A DNA stretch of 37,396 bases from an uncultured Methanomicrobiales archaeon (GCA_903828975.1 CAIKOD010000116.1:1-37396); one strand, 5' to 3'. Positions 16,234-24,661 are shown, counted from the first letter of the stretch. Numbers and translations: made by a program. Notes: a model not told the origin generated them from the sequence alone.

Positions 16234-17511
16234 TCAGAAATTGAAATTTTTATTCACGATTTTAATCGCACAGTAGTCCCCGCACATCGTACAGGCATCG
16301 GTGTCCGCGGGTGAACGCTCGTCCCGGATTGCCTTTGCCCGTGCAGGGTTCATGGCAAGCTGGAACTGGCGGGTCCAGTCCAGGTCACGCCGGGCATGGC
16401 CCATCTCGAGATCAGCCTTACGGGTCTTTTTCAGCTTGATCATGTCCCCTACATGTGCTGCTATCCTTGAACTCATGACCCCCTCATAGACCTCTTCCAC
16501 CGTTGGCAGGGCAAGGTGCTCTGCCGGGGTGACGTAGCAGATGAAATCCGCACCAAGGCTCGATGATATTGCGGCACCGATGGCAGCGACCCGGTCATCG
16601 TAACCCGGGGCAATGTCCGTGACAAGGGGCCCGAGCATGTAGAACGGTTTATTGTTCGTCACACGCTTCATCAGTACCACGTTTGCCTCGATCTCATCAA
16701 GCGGAATGTGTCCGGGCCCTTCAACGATTGTCTGGACGCCTTCTGCATGGGCCTTGTCCGCGAGTTCGGCATTGATCAGGAGTTCCTGTACCGCAGCCCG
16801 GTCAGTTGCATCATGGACTGCACCGGCCCTCATACCGTTTCCCATCGACAGGGTGACTTCATGCTCCTTCATGATCTCGAGGAGGTAATCGAACTCTGAA
16901 TACAGCGGGTTCTCCTTCTCGTTATGGAGCATCCATGCCGTCATGAAGGCACCGCCACGGGAGACCAGCCCTCCATGCCGCCCCTGGTTTTTCAGCCGCT
17001 TAATGGTCTCAAAGTTGATCCCGGTGTGGATCGCCATGAAATTTGTCCCGAGTTTCGCCTGTTCGGCGGTGATACGGAAGAGGTCATCCTCTTTCATGTG
17101 GACAACGGCGCCGTCTTTTCTCGCAGCCTCGATAAATGCCTGGTAGAGCGGGACGCTCCCTACCGATAGGGTTGTGGCTGCAACAACGCGTCTCCTGATC
17201 TCGGCAAAGTCGCCCCCTGTTGAGAGCTCCATCAGCGTGTCAGCCCCCGCAAGTTCGGCCTGCCGGGCCTTTTCCACTTCCATATCGATATCGACAATAT
17301 CAGAGGATGTCCCGATGGAGGCATTGACCTTGGTCCGGAGCCCTTCACCAATACCGCATACCCTGACCTTACGGTATGGTGATACCGGGATAACAATGTG
17401 GCCGCCGGCGACCCCTCTCATCAAAAATTCCTCTGTTACGCCTTCTGCTTTTGCAACAGCCCGTATTTCGTCGTTAATGATGCCCGCCCGGGCATCGCTG
17501 ATCATACTCAT
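16234..17511 (-). CDS. thiC: Phosphomethylpyrimidine synthase ThiC
   Basis: A 425-residue ThiC, the radical-SAM enzyme that rearranges aminoimidazole ribotide into hydroxymethylpyrimidine phosphate for thiamine synthesis. Visible blocks are GIGEGLRTKVNASIGTSSD, ADTLMELSTGGDF, AVHDATDRAAVQELL, VEGPGHIPLDEIEANV (metal-site His), MLGPLVTDIAPGYDD and IGAAISSSLGADFICYVTPAEHL. The C-terminal cluster is ACTMCGDYC: C-x2-C-x3-C, one residue shorter than the C-x2-C-x4-C of E. coli-type ThiC, as far as I can judge a feature of the short form. Start: ATG 17511, or ATG 17505, which has better spacing from AAGGT. A TATA box and palindrome lie upstream; no TPP riboswitch is seen. Cytoplasmic. Confidence 0.95.
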   Translation of the reverse strand: MSMISDARAGIINDEIRAVAKAEGVTEEFLMRGVAGGHIVIPVSPYRKVRVCGIGEGLRTKVNASIGTSSDIVDIDMEVEKARQAELAGADTLMELSTGGDFAEIRRRVVAATTLSVGSVPLYQAFIEAARKDGAVVHMKEDDLFRITAEQAKLGTNFMAIHTGINFETIKRLKNQGRHGGLVSRGGAFMTAWMLHNEKENPLYSEFDYLLEIMKEHEVTLSMGNGMRAGAVHDATDRAAVQELLINAELADKAHAEGVQTIVEGPGHIPLDEIEANVVLMKRVTNNKPFYMLGPLVTDIAPGYDDRVAAIGAAISSSLGADFICYVTPAEHLALPTVEEVYEGVMSSRIAAHVGDMIKLKKTRKADLEMGHARRDLDWTRQFQLAMNPARAKAIRDERSPADTDACTMCGDYCAIKIVNKNFNF

Positions 17512-17548
17512 ACCTTCATAATTGAGGAATTGACGAGATAAAGGCTTG

Positions 17549-17607
17549 TTTTATAAATTGCAGACTAAATTTAGGTTGTTAAAAGATCAAGTAAAATTGT
17601 TTTACTT
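17549..17607 (-). promoter_or_regulatory. thiC promoter with 8-bp-arm palindrome
   Basis: The minus-strand TATA box TTTATAAA (17549-17556) is about 40 bases before the thiC start. Upstream of it, AAGTAAAA-TTG-TTTTACTT (17589-17607) is a perfect inverted repeat with 8-bp arms, a plausible operator. Archaeal thiamine genes are often controlled by ThiR, an HTH-ThiN regulator binding palindromes; a link here is inference. Confidence 0.55.
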
Positions 17608-17690
17608 TTACGCAATATTACTTTATTATTTACGAGGGCCGCAGGAAATGAAGTTGTCATCGGGTGATCTCCAATACAACGTGTATATCG

Positions 17691-17952
17691 GGCTTTTTTG
17701 AAACCCTGATTGTTTATAAAAGAAAAGGAAATACGTGGATAGGACGGTTTTTCACTCCTCGCTGCCCCAATCCCAATTATTTAAGCTTTCTGGCGGGGTT
17801 TAACTGTAGAATCCCCAGAAATTTAAAGGATTGAGTGATCATCCTATCCCAACCGGGGTTGCAACAGCGGCGGGGCAGGGCCCCGGGAGCATGGGTAAAT
17901 CTGGGAAAGACGTGAATCTGCATGATAGATTTGGGAGAATTTCAATAACGCC
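17691..17952 (+). mobile_element. IS6-like non-autonomous element, copy D (short, diverged)
   Basis: Begins GGCTTTTTTGAAAC (13 of 14 with copy A) and ends TTTCAATAACGCC, a decayed right end. The interior keeps the TATCCCAACCGGGGTTGC block and GCGGCGGGGC. Flanks GTATATCG and GCATATTG agree at 6 of 8 bases, with two transitions, consistent with an old 8-bp target duplication. It is about 100 bp shorter than copy A because the left internal part is reduced. Confidence 0.62.
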
Positions 17953-17976
17953 GCATATTGATAAAAAGAGCGGTTT

Positions 17977-18249
17977 TTAATCTTCTTTTCCCCAGAACAG
18001 GTCGGCTTCTTTCTCCATTTTTTCAAGTCGCGTGTAGTAGTCAGGGAACTCGTTCAGGTGTGCAAGCGCGATCTTTCCGGTCATCACCGGGTCATCATCT
18101 GTCACATTAGTGGCCGGGTCCACAAGACCATGTTCAAGTTCAACGTCAAGGCCCATCCTGAACTGTTCCAGGTCAAATTGGGACCACGTAATTCCAAGGG
18201 TTTTTCCAATCCCTGCGGCATCTTCGGTAGTAAAATGTTTCTTCGACAT
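17977..18249 (-). CDS. DUF5661 family protein
   Basis: A 90-residue conserved protein of unknown function. The pattern FTTEDAAGIGKTLGITWSQF, DLEQFRMGLDVELEHGLVDP, TNVTDDDPVMTGKIALAHL and NEFPDYYTRLEKMEKEA matches my recall of DUF5661, found in many bacteria and archaea. It is acidic and mostly helical, without cysteines or membrane segments. It is monocistronic, with its 3' end 25 bp from repeat copy D. No function is known. Confidence 0.85.
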   Translation of the reverse strand: MSKKHFTTEDAAGIGKTLGITWSQFDLEQFRMGLDVELEHGLVDPATNVTDDDPVMTGKIALAHLNEFPDYYTRLEKMEKEADLFWGKED

Positions 18250-18417
18250 ACGCGTTTTCCATTGTAATGGGTGCTTGCCTGGGGCATAATTTTTTCCATC
18301 CAGGTAAAATAATACCTTGACACTTGAGATCAGGTGACGCCGTCATCCTGTGCCACTTCACTACATTGAATACGACTCTTCGCCATACTACTGAGCAAAG
18401 ATCGATACGGTCGCGAG

Positions 18418-19140
18418 ATGGATGTCAACTTCGGTGGTTTTGTCCCAATCAGCACGGTAGACTGGAGGGGAAAAGCAGTTTGCACAGTATTTTTACGGGG
18501 GTGCCCGGTACGTTGTACGTACTGCCATAATGCATCAATCCTGTCAGGAAAAGACATAAGACCGTTGGAAGAGGTCATCGGGATGATCAGGTCGTCCCGG
18601 CTCCTCATCAGCGGGGTTGTATTTTCCGGTGGCGAGCCTACCATGCAGGCTGAGCCGCTGATTGCGCTTGCAGGTGCGGTGAAAAAAATGGGGCTTCTTG
18701 TTGGTGTACAGACAAACGGCGTGTACCCTGAAACCCTCGAAGCACTCATCGCAGACAACCTCGTTGACCGTATCGCGCTCGATATAAAGGCGCGGTGGCA
18801 GCGGTATGACAACCTGATGAAAGTTCCCTGCGTAGGGAAAGTCCAGCGTTCACTGGCACTCTGCAGGGCGGCCCATCAGAGCAGAAAAATCCAAGAGTTC
18901 GAGGTTGTTATCACCCTGTTTCGGGGATACGAGGACGAGGTCCCGTATATCGCCCGTGAATGCAGTGATATAGACCTTGTTATCCAGCAGGGTGTGCAGG
19001 GGGACATCCCCCCGTTATCCTGCAGCGAATTAAAAAAGATCGCAGACCAGATCAGCCGGCCGGTCAGGATCAGGACCCGGGAAGGAGGTGAGATTTCGTA
19101 TGAAGGTAGTAGGGATCGTTGGATTGCCAGCGAGCGGTAA
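18418..19140 (+). CDS. Radical SAM protein, anaerobic RNR activase-like (NrdG)
   Basis: A 240-residue radical-SAM activase. The cluster motif C-PVR-C-TY-C (C-x3-C-x2-C, about residues 29-36) binds the 4Fe-4S/SAM site. GVVFSGGEPTMQ (around 68) is the GGE SAM-amine motif, and LVDRIALDIKA is a later strand. This is the pattern of anaerobic ribonucleoside-triphosphate reductase activating proteins, which generate the glycyl radical on NrdD. NrdD is not in the window, so other glycyl-radical or tRNA-modification roles remain possible. It is the first gene of a plus-strand operon; it overlaps the next gene by 41 bases. Confidence 0.85.
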   Translation: MDVNFGGFVPISTVDWRGKAVCTVFLRGCPVRCTYCHNASILSGKDIRPLEEVIGMIRSSRLLISGVVFSGGEPTMQAEPLIALAGAVKKMGLLVGVQTNGVYPETLEALIADNLVDRIALDIKARWQRYDNLMKVPCVGKVQRSLALCRAAHQSRKIQEFEVVITLFRGYEDEVPYIARECSDIDLVIQQGVQGDIPPLSCSELKKIADQISRPVRIRTREGGEISYEGSRDRWIASER

Positions 19141-19648
19141 GGGAGAATTCTCCCGGATTGCGTTATCGTTGGGCATTCCCGTGATTGTCATGGGAGATGT
19201 GATCCGAAAGGCTGTGCAGGATTCGGGCCGGCCGCTTACTGATAAGAACCTTGGTGAAACAGCCGGGCGGCTCAGGGCAGAACATGGCATGGACGCGATC
19301 GCCAGGTTATGCGTCCCGGAAATCAGGGGCCTGGAAGCCCCGCTGGTGATTGTTGACGGGATCAGGGGGGATTCGGAAGTCCAGGTATTCCGGGACAATT
19401 TCCCCGGTTTTGTCCTTGTCAGGATAGATGCACCATTCGGGAAACGCGCGAGCCGCATTGCCGGCCGGGGAAGACCCGATGACAACCTTGACGAGGTCGC
19501 GCTGAAAGCAAGGGATGAGCGTGAACAGGCATGGGGCCTGGGTAAAGCCCTTCTGGGAGCAGATTACCGCATCGATAATGACAGCAGTCTCGAGTCCTTT
19601 ATCAAGCAGGTCATGGCCCTCCTCGAGAAAGTAAAGGGGTTACCATGA
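19100..19648 (+). CDS. UPF0200 family P-loop kinase-like protein
   Basis: A 182-residue archaeal UPF0200 protein related to dephospho-CoA kinase and adenylate kinase. The P-loop is GLPASGKGE at residues 7-15, with a later VMGDVIRKAV block, IVDGIRGDSEVQVF (Walker B-like) and RGRPDDN. The physiological substrate is unknown; a nucleotide or CoA-precursor kinase is the family suggestion. GGAGGTGA lies nine bases before the ATG at 19100, which is preferred over the GTG at 19088. The start is inside the previous gene, and the stop overlaps the next start (ATGA), so translation is coupled within the operon. Confidence 0.85.
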   Translation: MKVVGIVGLPASGKGEFSRIALSLGIPVIVMGDVIRKAVQDSGRPLTDKNLGETAGRLRAEHGMDAIARLCVPEIRGLEAPLVIVDGIRGDSEVQVFRDNFPGFVLVRIDAPFGKRASRIAGRGRPDDNLDEVALKARDEREQAWGLGKALLGADYRIDNDSSLESFIKQVMALLEKVKGLP

Positions 19649-20418
19649 GCATTACCCCTTATTTCTCCTCGTCTGCCAAGGTCTGGGACTCCATTGAATG
19701 GGTGTACGGGATCCCTGATGCCGGGTACAGCGGGTGGGAGATCGTTGCAGATGGCCGGTACCACCTTGATAACCCGGCCAACAGGAAGGATATCCGTGAA
19801 GCGATCGCGAGCACCGATCTTGGTATAACGGTCCATGCTCCCTACGGGGACCTGAACCTTGCCACCCTGAACCACCCGATATGGGAGGAGTCTGTCAGGC
19901 AGGTATGCGTATGCGTCACGAATGCGGCTGAATTCACGGACCGGGTGACCATTCACCCAGGCTACCTCTCCCCTGTGGGTAAACTCCTCCCGGAAAAGGC
20001 CTGGCAGCTCCAGAAAGAGGCCCTGGTCAGTATCGGACAGGTTGCAGCGGATTGCGGTGTACTTGCATGTCTTGAAAACATGATTGGGATCAGGGAGTTC
20101 CTCTGCCAGCGGCCGGAGGAAATCCTTGGTATGACTGAAGGTATAGAGGGGATCGGGATCACCATTGATATAGGGCATGCCAATACGGTCGGAAGGGTGA
20201 AGGAATTTTTACCCCTCTTAAAAAATGCAAAGCATCTCCATATCCATGATAACAGGGGAGTGTCAGATGAGCACCTTGCACTCGGGATGGGGACAATACC
20301 ATGGGATGTGGTTGGGCCTGCTGTCCGGAAGGATTATTCCGGTGTCGTCGTAGTTGAAGGGAAGTCACCTGAAGAGGGGAAAAAGAGCCTTGTCGTATAC
20401 AAGAGGTGGTTTGTATAG
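19645..20418 (+). CDS. TIM-barrel sugar phosphate isomerase/AP endonuclease-like protein
   Basis: A 257-residue AP-endonuclease-2 superfamily TIM barrel (xylose-isomerase-like). Features: GITVHAPYGDLNLATLN, VTIHPGYLSP, LACLENMIG (metal Glu), GITIDIGHAN (metal Asp/His) and HLHIHDNRGVSDEHLALGMGTIPW. The EN / DIGH / HIHDN set is the divalent-metal site of the superfamily. Members include endonuclease IV and sugar isomerases/epimerases, so I give no specific reaction. The start overlaps the UPF0200 stop by four bases, and it overlaps or abuts the RNase Z gene. Cytoplasmic. Confidence 0.86.
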   Translation: MSITPYFSSSAKVWDSIEWVYGIPDAGYSGWEIVADGRYHLDNPANRKDIREAIASTDLGITVHAPYGDLNLATLNHPIWEESVRQVCVCVTNAAEFTDRVTIHPGYLSPVGKLLPEKAWQLQKEALVSIGQVAADCGVLACLENMIGIREFLCQRPEEILGMTEGIEGIGITIDIGHANTVGRVKEFLPLLKNAKHLHIHDNRGVSDEHLALGMGTIPWDVVGPAVRKDYSGVVVVEGKSPEEGKKSLVVYKRWFV

Positions 20419-20429
20419 CCGGGGAGACA

Positions 20430-21353
20430 TTGCAGGTATATTTCCTCGGTACTGCCGGGGCCCTTCCTACCCCGCAGAGGAATCCCCCCTGCTTCATGAT
20501 CAGGAGAGGGTCTGACACGATCCTCTTCGACTGCGGGGAAGGTGCCCAGCAGCAGATGATGAGAGCGAGGACCGGGTTTACCGTGAACGCCATTTTCATC
20601 ACCCACTGGCATGCAGACCATTTTCTTGGTATCATCGGCCTTGTACAGACACTCTCGTTCAACGGACGGAAAGAACCGCTGACTATCTACGGACCGGAAT
20701 GGGTTCATGAGTTTGTCACGGAACTTCGGCATCTCTGTCGGTTTAATGTAAAATTCCCGGTCATTTCGGAAGAGCTCGTCCACGGGGTGTCGGTTGCGTT
20801 TGAAGGGTACCAGGTAAAGGCATTTGCGACCGATCACGGGATGGAGAGCCTCGGGTACGCACTGGTAGAAGAACCAAGGCCCGGCCGGTTTGACCGGGAA
20901 CGGGCAATTGCGCTTGGTGTACCCCCCGGCCCCCTCTTCGGACGCCTACAGCGGGGTGAACCAGTCAGCATTGTGCAGGATGGTGTAACCGTCAGCATCA
21001 CCCCCGGGCAGGTGATGGGGTCCCCACGACCGGGGCGGACCATTGTGTATACCGGGGACACGCGGCCGGTGATAAAAGACCTCCTTGCGGTGGTGGACCA
21101 CGCCGACCTCCTCATTCACGACGCGACCTATGATGATGCAGCAATGGAACGGGCACGGGAGGTCTTTCACTCAACTTCGGGAGAGGCAGGGGATATTGCA
21201 GGGAGGCTGTCGGCAGATACGCTGGCACTTGTACATATCAGCTCCCGGTATACCAGTACAGCAAGCCATATCAGGGATGCAGCGAAAAGGTTTTGTGGTA
21301 AGGTAATCGTTCCCGACGATCTTGATATGTTCGAAATACCATTCCGGGGATAG
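20430..21353 (+). CDS. rnz: Ribonuclease Z (tRNA 3'-endonuclease)
   Basis: About 307 residues of a metallo-beta-lactamase-fold tRNase Z that cuts the 3' trailer of pre-tRNA. The N-terminus is QVYFLGTAGALPT. The zinc motif is FITHWHADHF (HxHxDH), followed by LFDCGEGAQQQMM (an RNase Z signature, before it), TDHGMESLGY, TIVYTGDTRP (Asp ligand) and LVHISSRYT (His ligand). The family normally begins at the first beta strand, so I favour TTG 20430, four bases after GGGGAG; a GTG at 20406 would add eight residues and overlap the previous gene. Both tRNA genes in the window lack encoded CCA, consistent with need for this enzyme. It is the fourth gene of the operon. Confidence 0.94.
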   Translation: MQVYFLGTAGALPTPQRNPPCFMIRRGSDTILFDCGEGAQQQMMRARTGFTVNAIFITHWHADHFLGIIGLVQTLSFNGRKEPLTIYGPEWVHEFVTELRHLCRFNVKFPVISEELVHGVSVAFEGYQVKAFATDHGMESLGYALVEEPRPGRFDRERAIALGVPPGPLFGRLQRGEPVSIVQDGVTVSITPGQVMGSPRPGRTIVYTGDTRPVIKDLLAVVDHADLLIHDATYDDAAMERAREVFHSTSGEAGDIAGRLSADTLALVHISSRYTSTASHIRDAAKRFCGKVIVPDDLDMFEIPFRG

Positions 21354-21430
21354 ACCCCGGTCATCTGATATTCGAAAATTCGACGGAACTGCACCGGAAT
21401 ATGCAGGAATGCAAATATCGAGGATTTCGC

Positions 21431-23272
21431 ATGGAAAATAACAATGAAATAATTGTATACCGCCTTGGTGCATCATGTGACCTTGGCGACGTTGAAGAAG
21501 GGAAGACATATGCAGGGCGTGTGCAGGGATTCGCAACGTTTGGGACATTTGTCCAGCTGAATGAACGTGTAAAAGGGCTTGTACACAAGAGCAACGTAAA
21601 GACCGAGCATAAAGAGCGCGAAACGGTACTCGTCCATGTCAGGGCAATCCGGAGTAATGGTAATATCGACCTCGAAGAGGTTGTCATCCCGGTATACCAG
21701 GTGCGTCCCATCGAGAAGAAAAGCACTGCGGTGCTCCTTGCAGAACTGGGCCAGAAAATCGGGAGGACTGTCAGGATAGAAGGTGAGATAGCCCAGGTCA
21801 AGCAGACCAGCGGGCCGACGATATTCACCATTGTTGATGAGTCAGGGACTGAAAACGCGGCAGCATTTGTAGAGGCAGGAGTCCGTGCATACCCCGAGGC
21901 GGAGCTAGGAGACCTTGTCCGTATTGTCGGAGAGGTAATGCAGCGGAACAACCAGTTGCAGATTGAAGTTGACTCATTATCAGTCCTCACCGGCCCCGAT
22001 GCCCAGGAAGTCAGGGAACGGATCGATAAGGCACTGGACATACGTTCAGAGCCCGCGGACATCCCGCTCCTTGTCCCAAGCCCGGTCCTTGAGAAACTCA
22101 GGCCCGAGATGCGGAAGATTGCAAAGATCATCAGGCGGGCAGTCTTCACGTCCCAGCCGATTATTCTCCGTCACCACGCGGATGCAGATGGCATCTGTTC
22201 TGCAGTTGCAATTGAGCAGGCGGTAACGGCGCTGTTACGGGAATCAGGGGGAGATTTCGATTCGGATTACTACCTTTTCAAGAGGGCCCCGTCAAAAGCT
22301 CCGTTCTACGAAATAGAGGACATCACCCGCGACCTTGATTTCTCGCTGAAGGACCACGTCCGGTTCGGGCAGAAAATGCCCCTGATCCTCCTGACAGATA
22401 ACGGGTCAACCGAGGAAGACCTGCCCGCCTACCGCATGGCACAGGTATACGATCTCTCGATTGCCGTGATTGACCACCACCACCCGGACGAAATCGTAGA
22501 CCAGTTCCTTATCGGCCACGTGAACCCCTACCATGTCGGGGGGGATTTCGGGATTACGGCCGGGATGCTCGGGACCGAGGTGGCAAGGCTCATTAATCCT
22601 GCGGTTGAGCCCAATATCCGGCATATCCCTGCAATTGCAGGTGTTGGTGACCGGAGTGAGGCCCCGGAGCGTGCATTGTTCCTTGACCTGGTTAAGGACA
22701 CGTACACCGAGGAAGAATGCAAAAATATCGCCCTGGCTCTCGATTATGAGCAGTTCTGGCTCAGGTTTAACGACGGGCGTGAACTGGTCAAGGATATATT
22801 AAACCTGACGAACAACCCCGAACGGCACAAGAAACTTATTGCCCGGCTGGTTGAAGGGGCAAATTTAATGATCGAGGACCAGATGAATGCCAGTATGCCC
22901 CATGTGAAAGAGAGGCAACTGAAAAATGGTGCCCTCCTGTTCCTCCTTGATGTAGAGATCCATGCCCACAAGTTCACCTTCCCTCCCCCCGGCAAGACAT
23001 CGGGGGAAGTCCATGACCGGTTATGCAGGCAGCATGCCGGGAGCCCGGTTGTTACCATCGGTTTCGGCCCTGACTTTGCGGTCCTGCGCTCAAGGGGTGT
23101 CATGATGAACATCCCGAGGATGGTCAGGGAACTGAGGGAAGAGCTCAAGGGAGGCGGTATCAGCGGCGGAGGCCACCTTGTTGTCGGGAGCATCAAGTTC
23201 GTCGAAGGTATGCGGAACGAAGTGCTCGAGGCGCTGGTGGCAAAGATTGCCGATGCTTCGACCGGTGCATAA
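21431..23272 (+). CDS. DHH family phosphoesterase with S1 and OB domains (RecJ-like)
   Basis: A 613-residue archaeal RecJ-like exonuclease. Domain order: an S1 RNA-binding domain at residues 15-80 (GRVQGFATFGTFVQLNERVKG), an OB-fold at 110-185 (VRIEGEIAQVKQTSGPTIFT), the DHH catalytic domain from about 240 with LRHHADADGIC, ILLTDNGSTEEDL and VIDHHHPDE (the DHH triad), and a C-terminal DHHA1 with GGGISGGGHLVVGS. RecJ-type archaeal proteins degrade single-stranded DNA or RNA; GAN, associated with GINS, is one type. Which one this is cannot be decided. GAGG lies seven bases before ATG 21431; ATG 21401 is weaker. It is 77 bp after RNase Z, probably the last operon gene. Confidence 0.9.
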   Translation: MENNNEIIVYRLGASCDLGDVEEGKTYAGRVQGFATFGTFVQLNERVKGLVHKSNVKTEHKERETVLVHVRAIRSNGNIDLEEVVIPVYQVRPIEKKSTAVLLAELGQKIGRTVRIEGEIAQVKQTSGPTIFTIVDESGTENAAAFVEAGVRAYPEAELGDLVRIVGEVMQRNNQLQIEVDSLSVLTGPDAQEVRERIDKALDIRSEPADIPLLVPSPVLEKLRPEMRKIAKIIRRAVFTSQPIILRHHADADGICSAVAIEQAVTALLRESGGDFDSDYYLFKRAPSKAPFYEIEDITRDLDFSLKDHVRFGQKMPLILLTDNGSTEEDLPAYRMAQVYDLSIAVIDHHHPDEIVDQFLIGHVNPYHVGGDFGITAGMLGTEVARLINPAVEPNIRHIPAIAGVGDRSEAPERALFLDLVKDTYTEEECKNIALALDYEQFWLRFNDGRELVKDILNLTNNPERHKKLIARLVEGANLMIEDQMNASMPHVKERQLKNGALLFLLDVEIHAHKFTFPPPGKTSGEVHDRLCRQHAGSPVVTIGFGPDFAVLRSRGVMMNIPRMVRELREELKGGGISGGGHLVVGSIKFVEGMRNEVLEALVAKIADASTGA

Positions 23273-23273
23273 A

Positions 23274-23300
23274 TTACCTTTTTTTTTCTTTTCCCATATT
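23274..23300 (+). terminator. T-rich terminator after RecJ-like gene
   Basis: Immediately after the stop codon the plus strand has a run of nine or more T's and further T-rich sequence, a typical archaeal terminator for the whole operon. Confidence 0.55.
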
Positions 23301-23705
23301 TTTGAAACCCTCCCGAATCCATGTTGCAGATTAGGTAATTCCAAAATTTAGTCACGCTCCCGGGGCTCCGCCCCGCCGCTGCGGCGACCCCGGTTGGGAT
23401 AGGGAATAATCTCTTTAATCTATAAAATTTTCTTCCAATGCCCCAATTGAACCCTGTCAATGAATATTGGGGGTGGGGCAGGGAGGGGTCCTCCTGTCTA
23501 CGTATCACCCCTTTTTTTAAATATGCAGGGTTTCCCATGAAAACAGACATGATGCCAAAAAGGTCACAAGCATACAAAATGAAAATGCCAGGGGGGGATT
23601 TTCATATTAAATGCCTGAACAGACCCTAATATAAGGAGATTTTAAACGAAGCATTTTCAATCGTCCGGGTCTGAACTTCCCGTTCATGTGTGTTTCAACA
23701 GAGCA
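23295..23705 (-). mobile_element. IS6-like non-autonomous element, copy E (long form)
   Basis: It reads in the opposite direction to copy A and is about 410 bp. The plus-strand right end is TGTTTCAACAGAGC, a clear inverted end; the left end is decayed (TTTTTGAAACC). It contains the CCCCGGTTGGGATAGGG block and a GGGGCAGGGAGGGG hairpin half. It carries a segment of about 75-80 bp (roughly 23535-23612) that copies A and B lack but copy F shares. No target duplication is seen. Confidence 0.68.
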
Positions 23706-24000
23706 CTATTTTCGTATTGTTGACGTCCGGTACTGATATACAATCAGGTGGAATGCCATTGACAGGATTGGGTGTTTCACTCCTTCCCCGCCTCATCCCG
23801 GTCCTCCTGGTATGAGGCGTAACGGTTTAATACTGGTAATTCTTGCCCGCTGACGCCCTGGCTACAGGGTGCAAAAGTCTGTAAAATTCGTCCTTTGTCG
23901 AACTGCTGTTCATATAAGACTCAAAATTATGGGAGGAAAAATAGTTATTTATATATATGAGAGGAATTTATAGCTCAATATCTCTGGAGGTGAGAGATTC
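23706..24000 (+). promoter_or_regulatory. Leader and promoter of DUF7123-like gene
   Basis: The last 60 bases before ATG 24001 hold an AT-rich TATA region (TATTTATATATA, 23946-23957) and a strong Shine-Dalgarno GGAGGTGAG (23986-23994) with seven bases to the ATG. The part between 23706 and 23940 shows no gene. Confidence 0.6.
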
Positions 24001-24255
24001 ATGTCTTCAACAAGACGCATCGCCGATAAATACAACGAGTCCCAGGCGCGGATTATTGCATGCCTGAACTCGGGTATAACAAAAGGCAAGCACTACTTTA
24101 AGTCTAAATATATTGCAAAGGAGCTCGGCCTCTCGTCAAAGGAGGTCGGCACTAATATGGCAATTCTCTCAGAGATATGCCAGGAGCTATCAATTATACG
24201 CTGGAGCTATTCGAACAGCACGACCTGGATGGTTAAGCCGAGGTCGGCATACTAA
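24001..24255 (+). CDS. Small archaeal winged-helix-like protein (DUF7123-like)
   Basis: An 84-residue basic protein: ESQARIIACLNSGITKGKHYF, FKSKYIAKELGLSSKEVGTN, MAILSEICQELSIIRWSY, ending STTWMVKPRSAY. This matches a short archaeal helix-turn-helix family I recall as DUF7123, with the recognition helix in LGLSSKEVGTNM and a wing after IIRWSYS. It is probably a DNA-binding protein; its target is unknown. A strong TATA box and a GGAGGTGAG ribosome-binding site suggest high expression. A 64-codon gene follows after 21 bp. Confidence 0.75.
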   Translation: MSSTRRIADKYNESQARIIACLNSGITKGKHYFKSKYIAKELGLSSKEVGTNMAILSEICQELSIIRWSYSNSTTWMVKPRSAY

Positions 24256-24276
24256 TAAATCATTATTTTCTAGGTT

Positions 24277-24471
24277 ATGACTAAGGTTGCAGAACTGGAA
24301 TCAACAATTGAGTTCATTGCGGATATCAATGAATGTAAAGACTGCCTGATGTCCCAGGATGCCACATCTACGGACCCGGCCTGTCTCTGGTTCAACATTG
24401 ACGTGCTGAAAGGTCACAATATCAGGGCCGGGGACCGGGTGCGGGTAACCGTAGAAAAAATTGACCACTGA
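24277..24471 (+). CDS. Small conserved-looking protein of unknown function
   Basis: A 64-residue acidic protein, ELESTIEFIADINECKDCLM then DPACLWFNIDVLKGHNIRAG and DRVRVTVEKIDH. It has C-x2-C plus a third Cys, so it may bind metal, and a C-terminal half that resembles a small beta fold. It follows the DUF7123-like gene by 21 bp and probably shares its transcript; no Shine-Dalgarno beyond a weak AGG is seen. I do not recognise a family. Coding is supported by context and codon pattern only. Confidence 0.6.
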   Translation: MTKVAELESTIEFIADINECKDCLMSQDATSTDPACLWFNIDVLKGHNIRAGDRVRVTVEKIDH

Positions 24472-24588
24472 TCTTCTTGCTCCTGCCGGGATACAGCAAC
24501 ACGGTGAGTCATGTCTGAAAGAGGCGATAAGGACTCTTCACGGGGACAATAAGGTAGATATGGGATATTGACGAATGAATATGAGTGC

Positions 24589-24661
24589 GGGGCCATAGGG
24601 TAGCCTGGCATCCTAGGAGACTGGGGGTCTTCTGACCTGCGTTCAAATCGCAGTGGCCTCA
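24589..24661 (+). tRNA. tRNA-Pro (anticodon GGG)
   Basis: Acceptor GGGGCCA (24589-24595) pairs with TGGCCTC (24654-24660), with one G-U, followed by discriminator A. The anticodon stem GGAGA/TCTTC encloses loop CTGGGGG with anticodon GGG for Pro CCC/CCU codons. The T-arm is CTGCG-TTCAAAT-CGCAG. No intron, no encoded CCA. It lies 38 bp upstream of the DUF89 gene, in the same direction, so the two may be co-transcribed. Confidence 0.92.

Noticed and set aside
17512-17660. TPP riboswitch in the thiC leader
   Set aside because: I could not find the conserved TPP core in the minus-strand leader; the palindrome is a better regulatory candidate.
21361-22149. 262-codon minus-strand frame inside the RecJ-like gene
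   Set aside because: Antisense shadow of S1/OB coding sequence, no family features.
22744-23577. 277-codon minus frame across the RecJ-like 3' end and element copy E
   Set aside because: Joins antisense of a conserved gene to a non-coding repeat.
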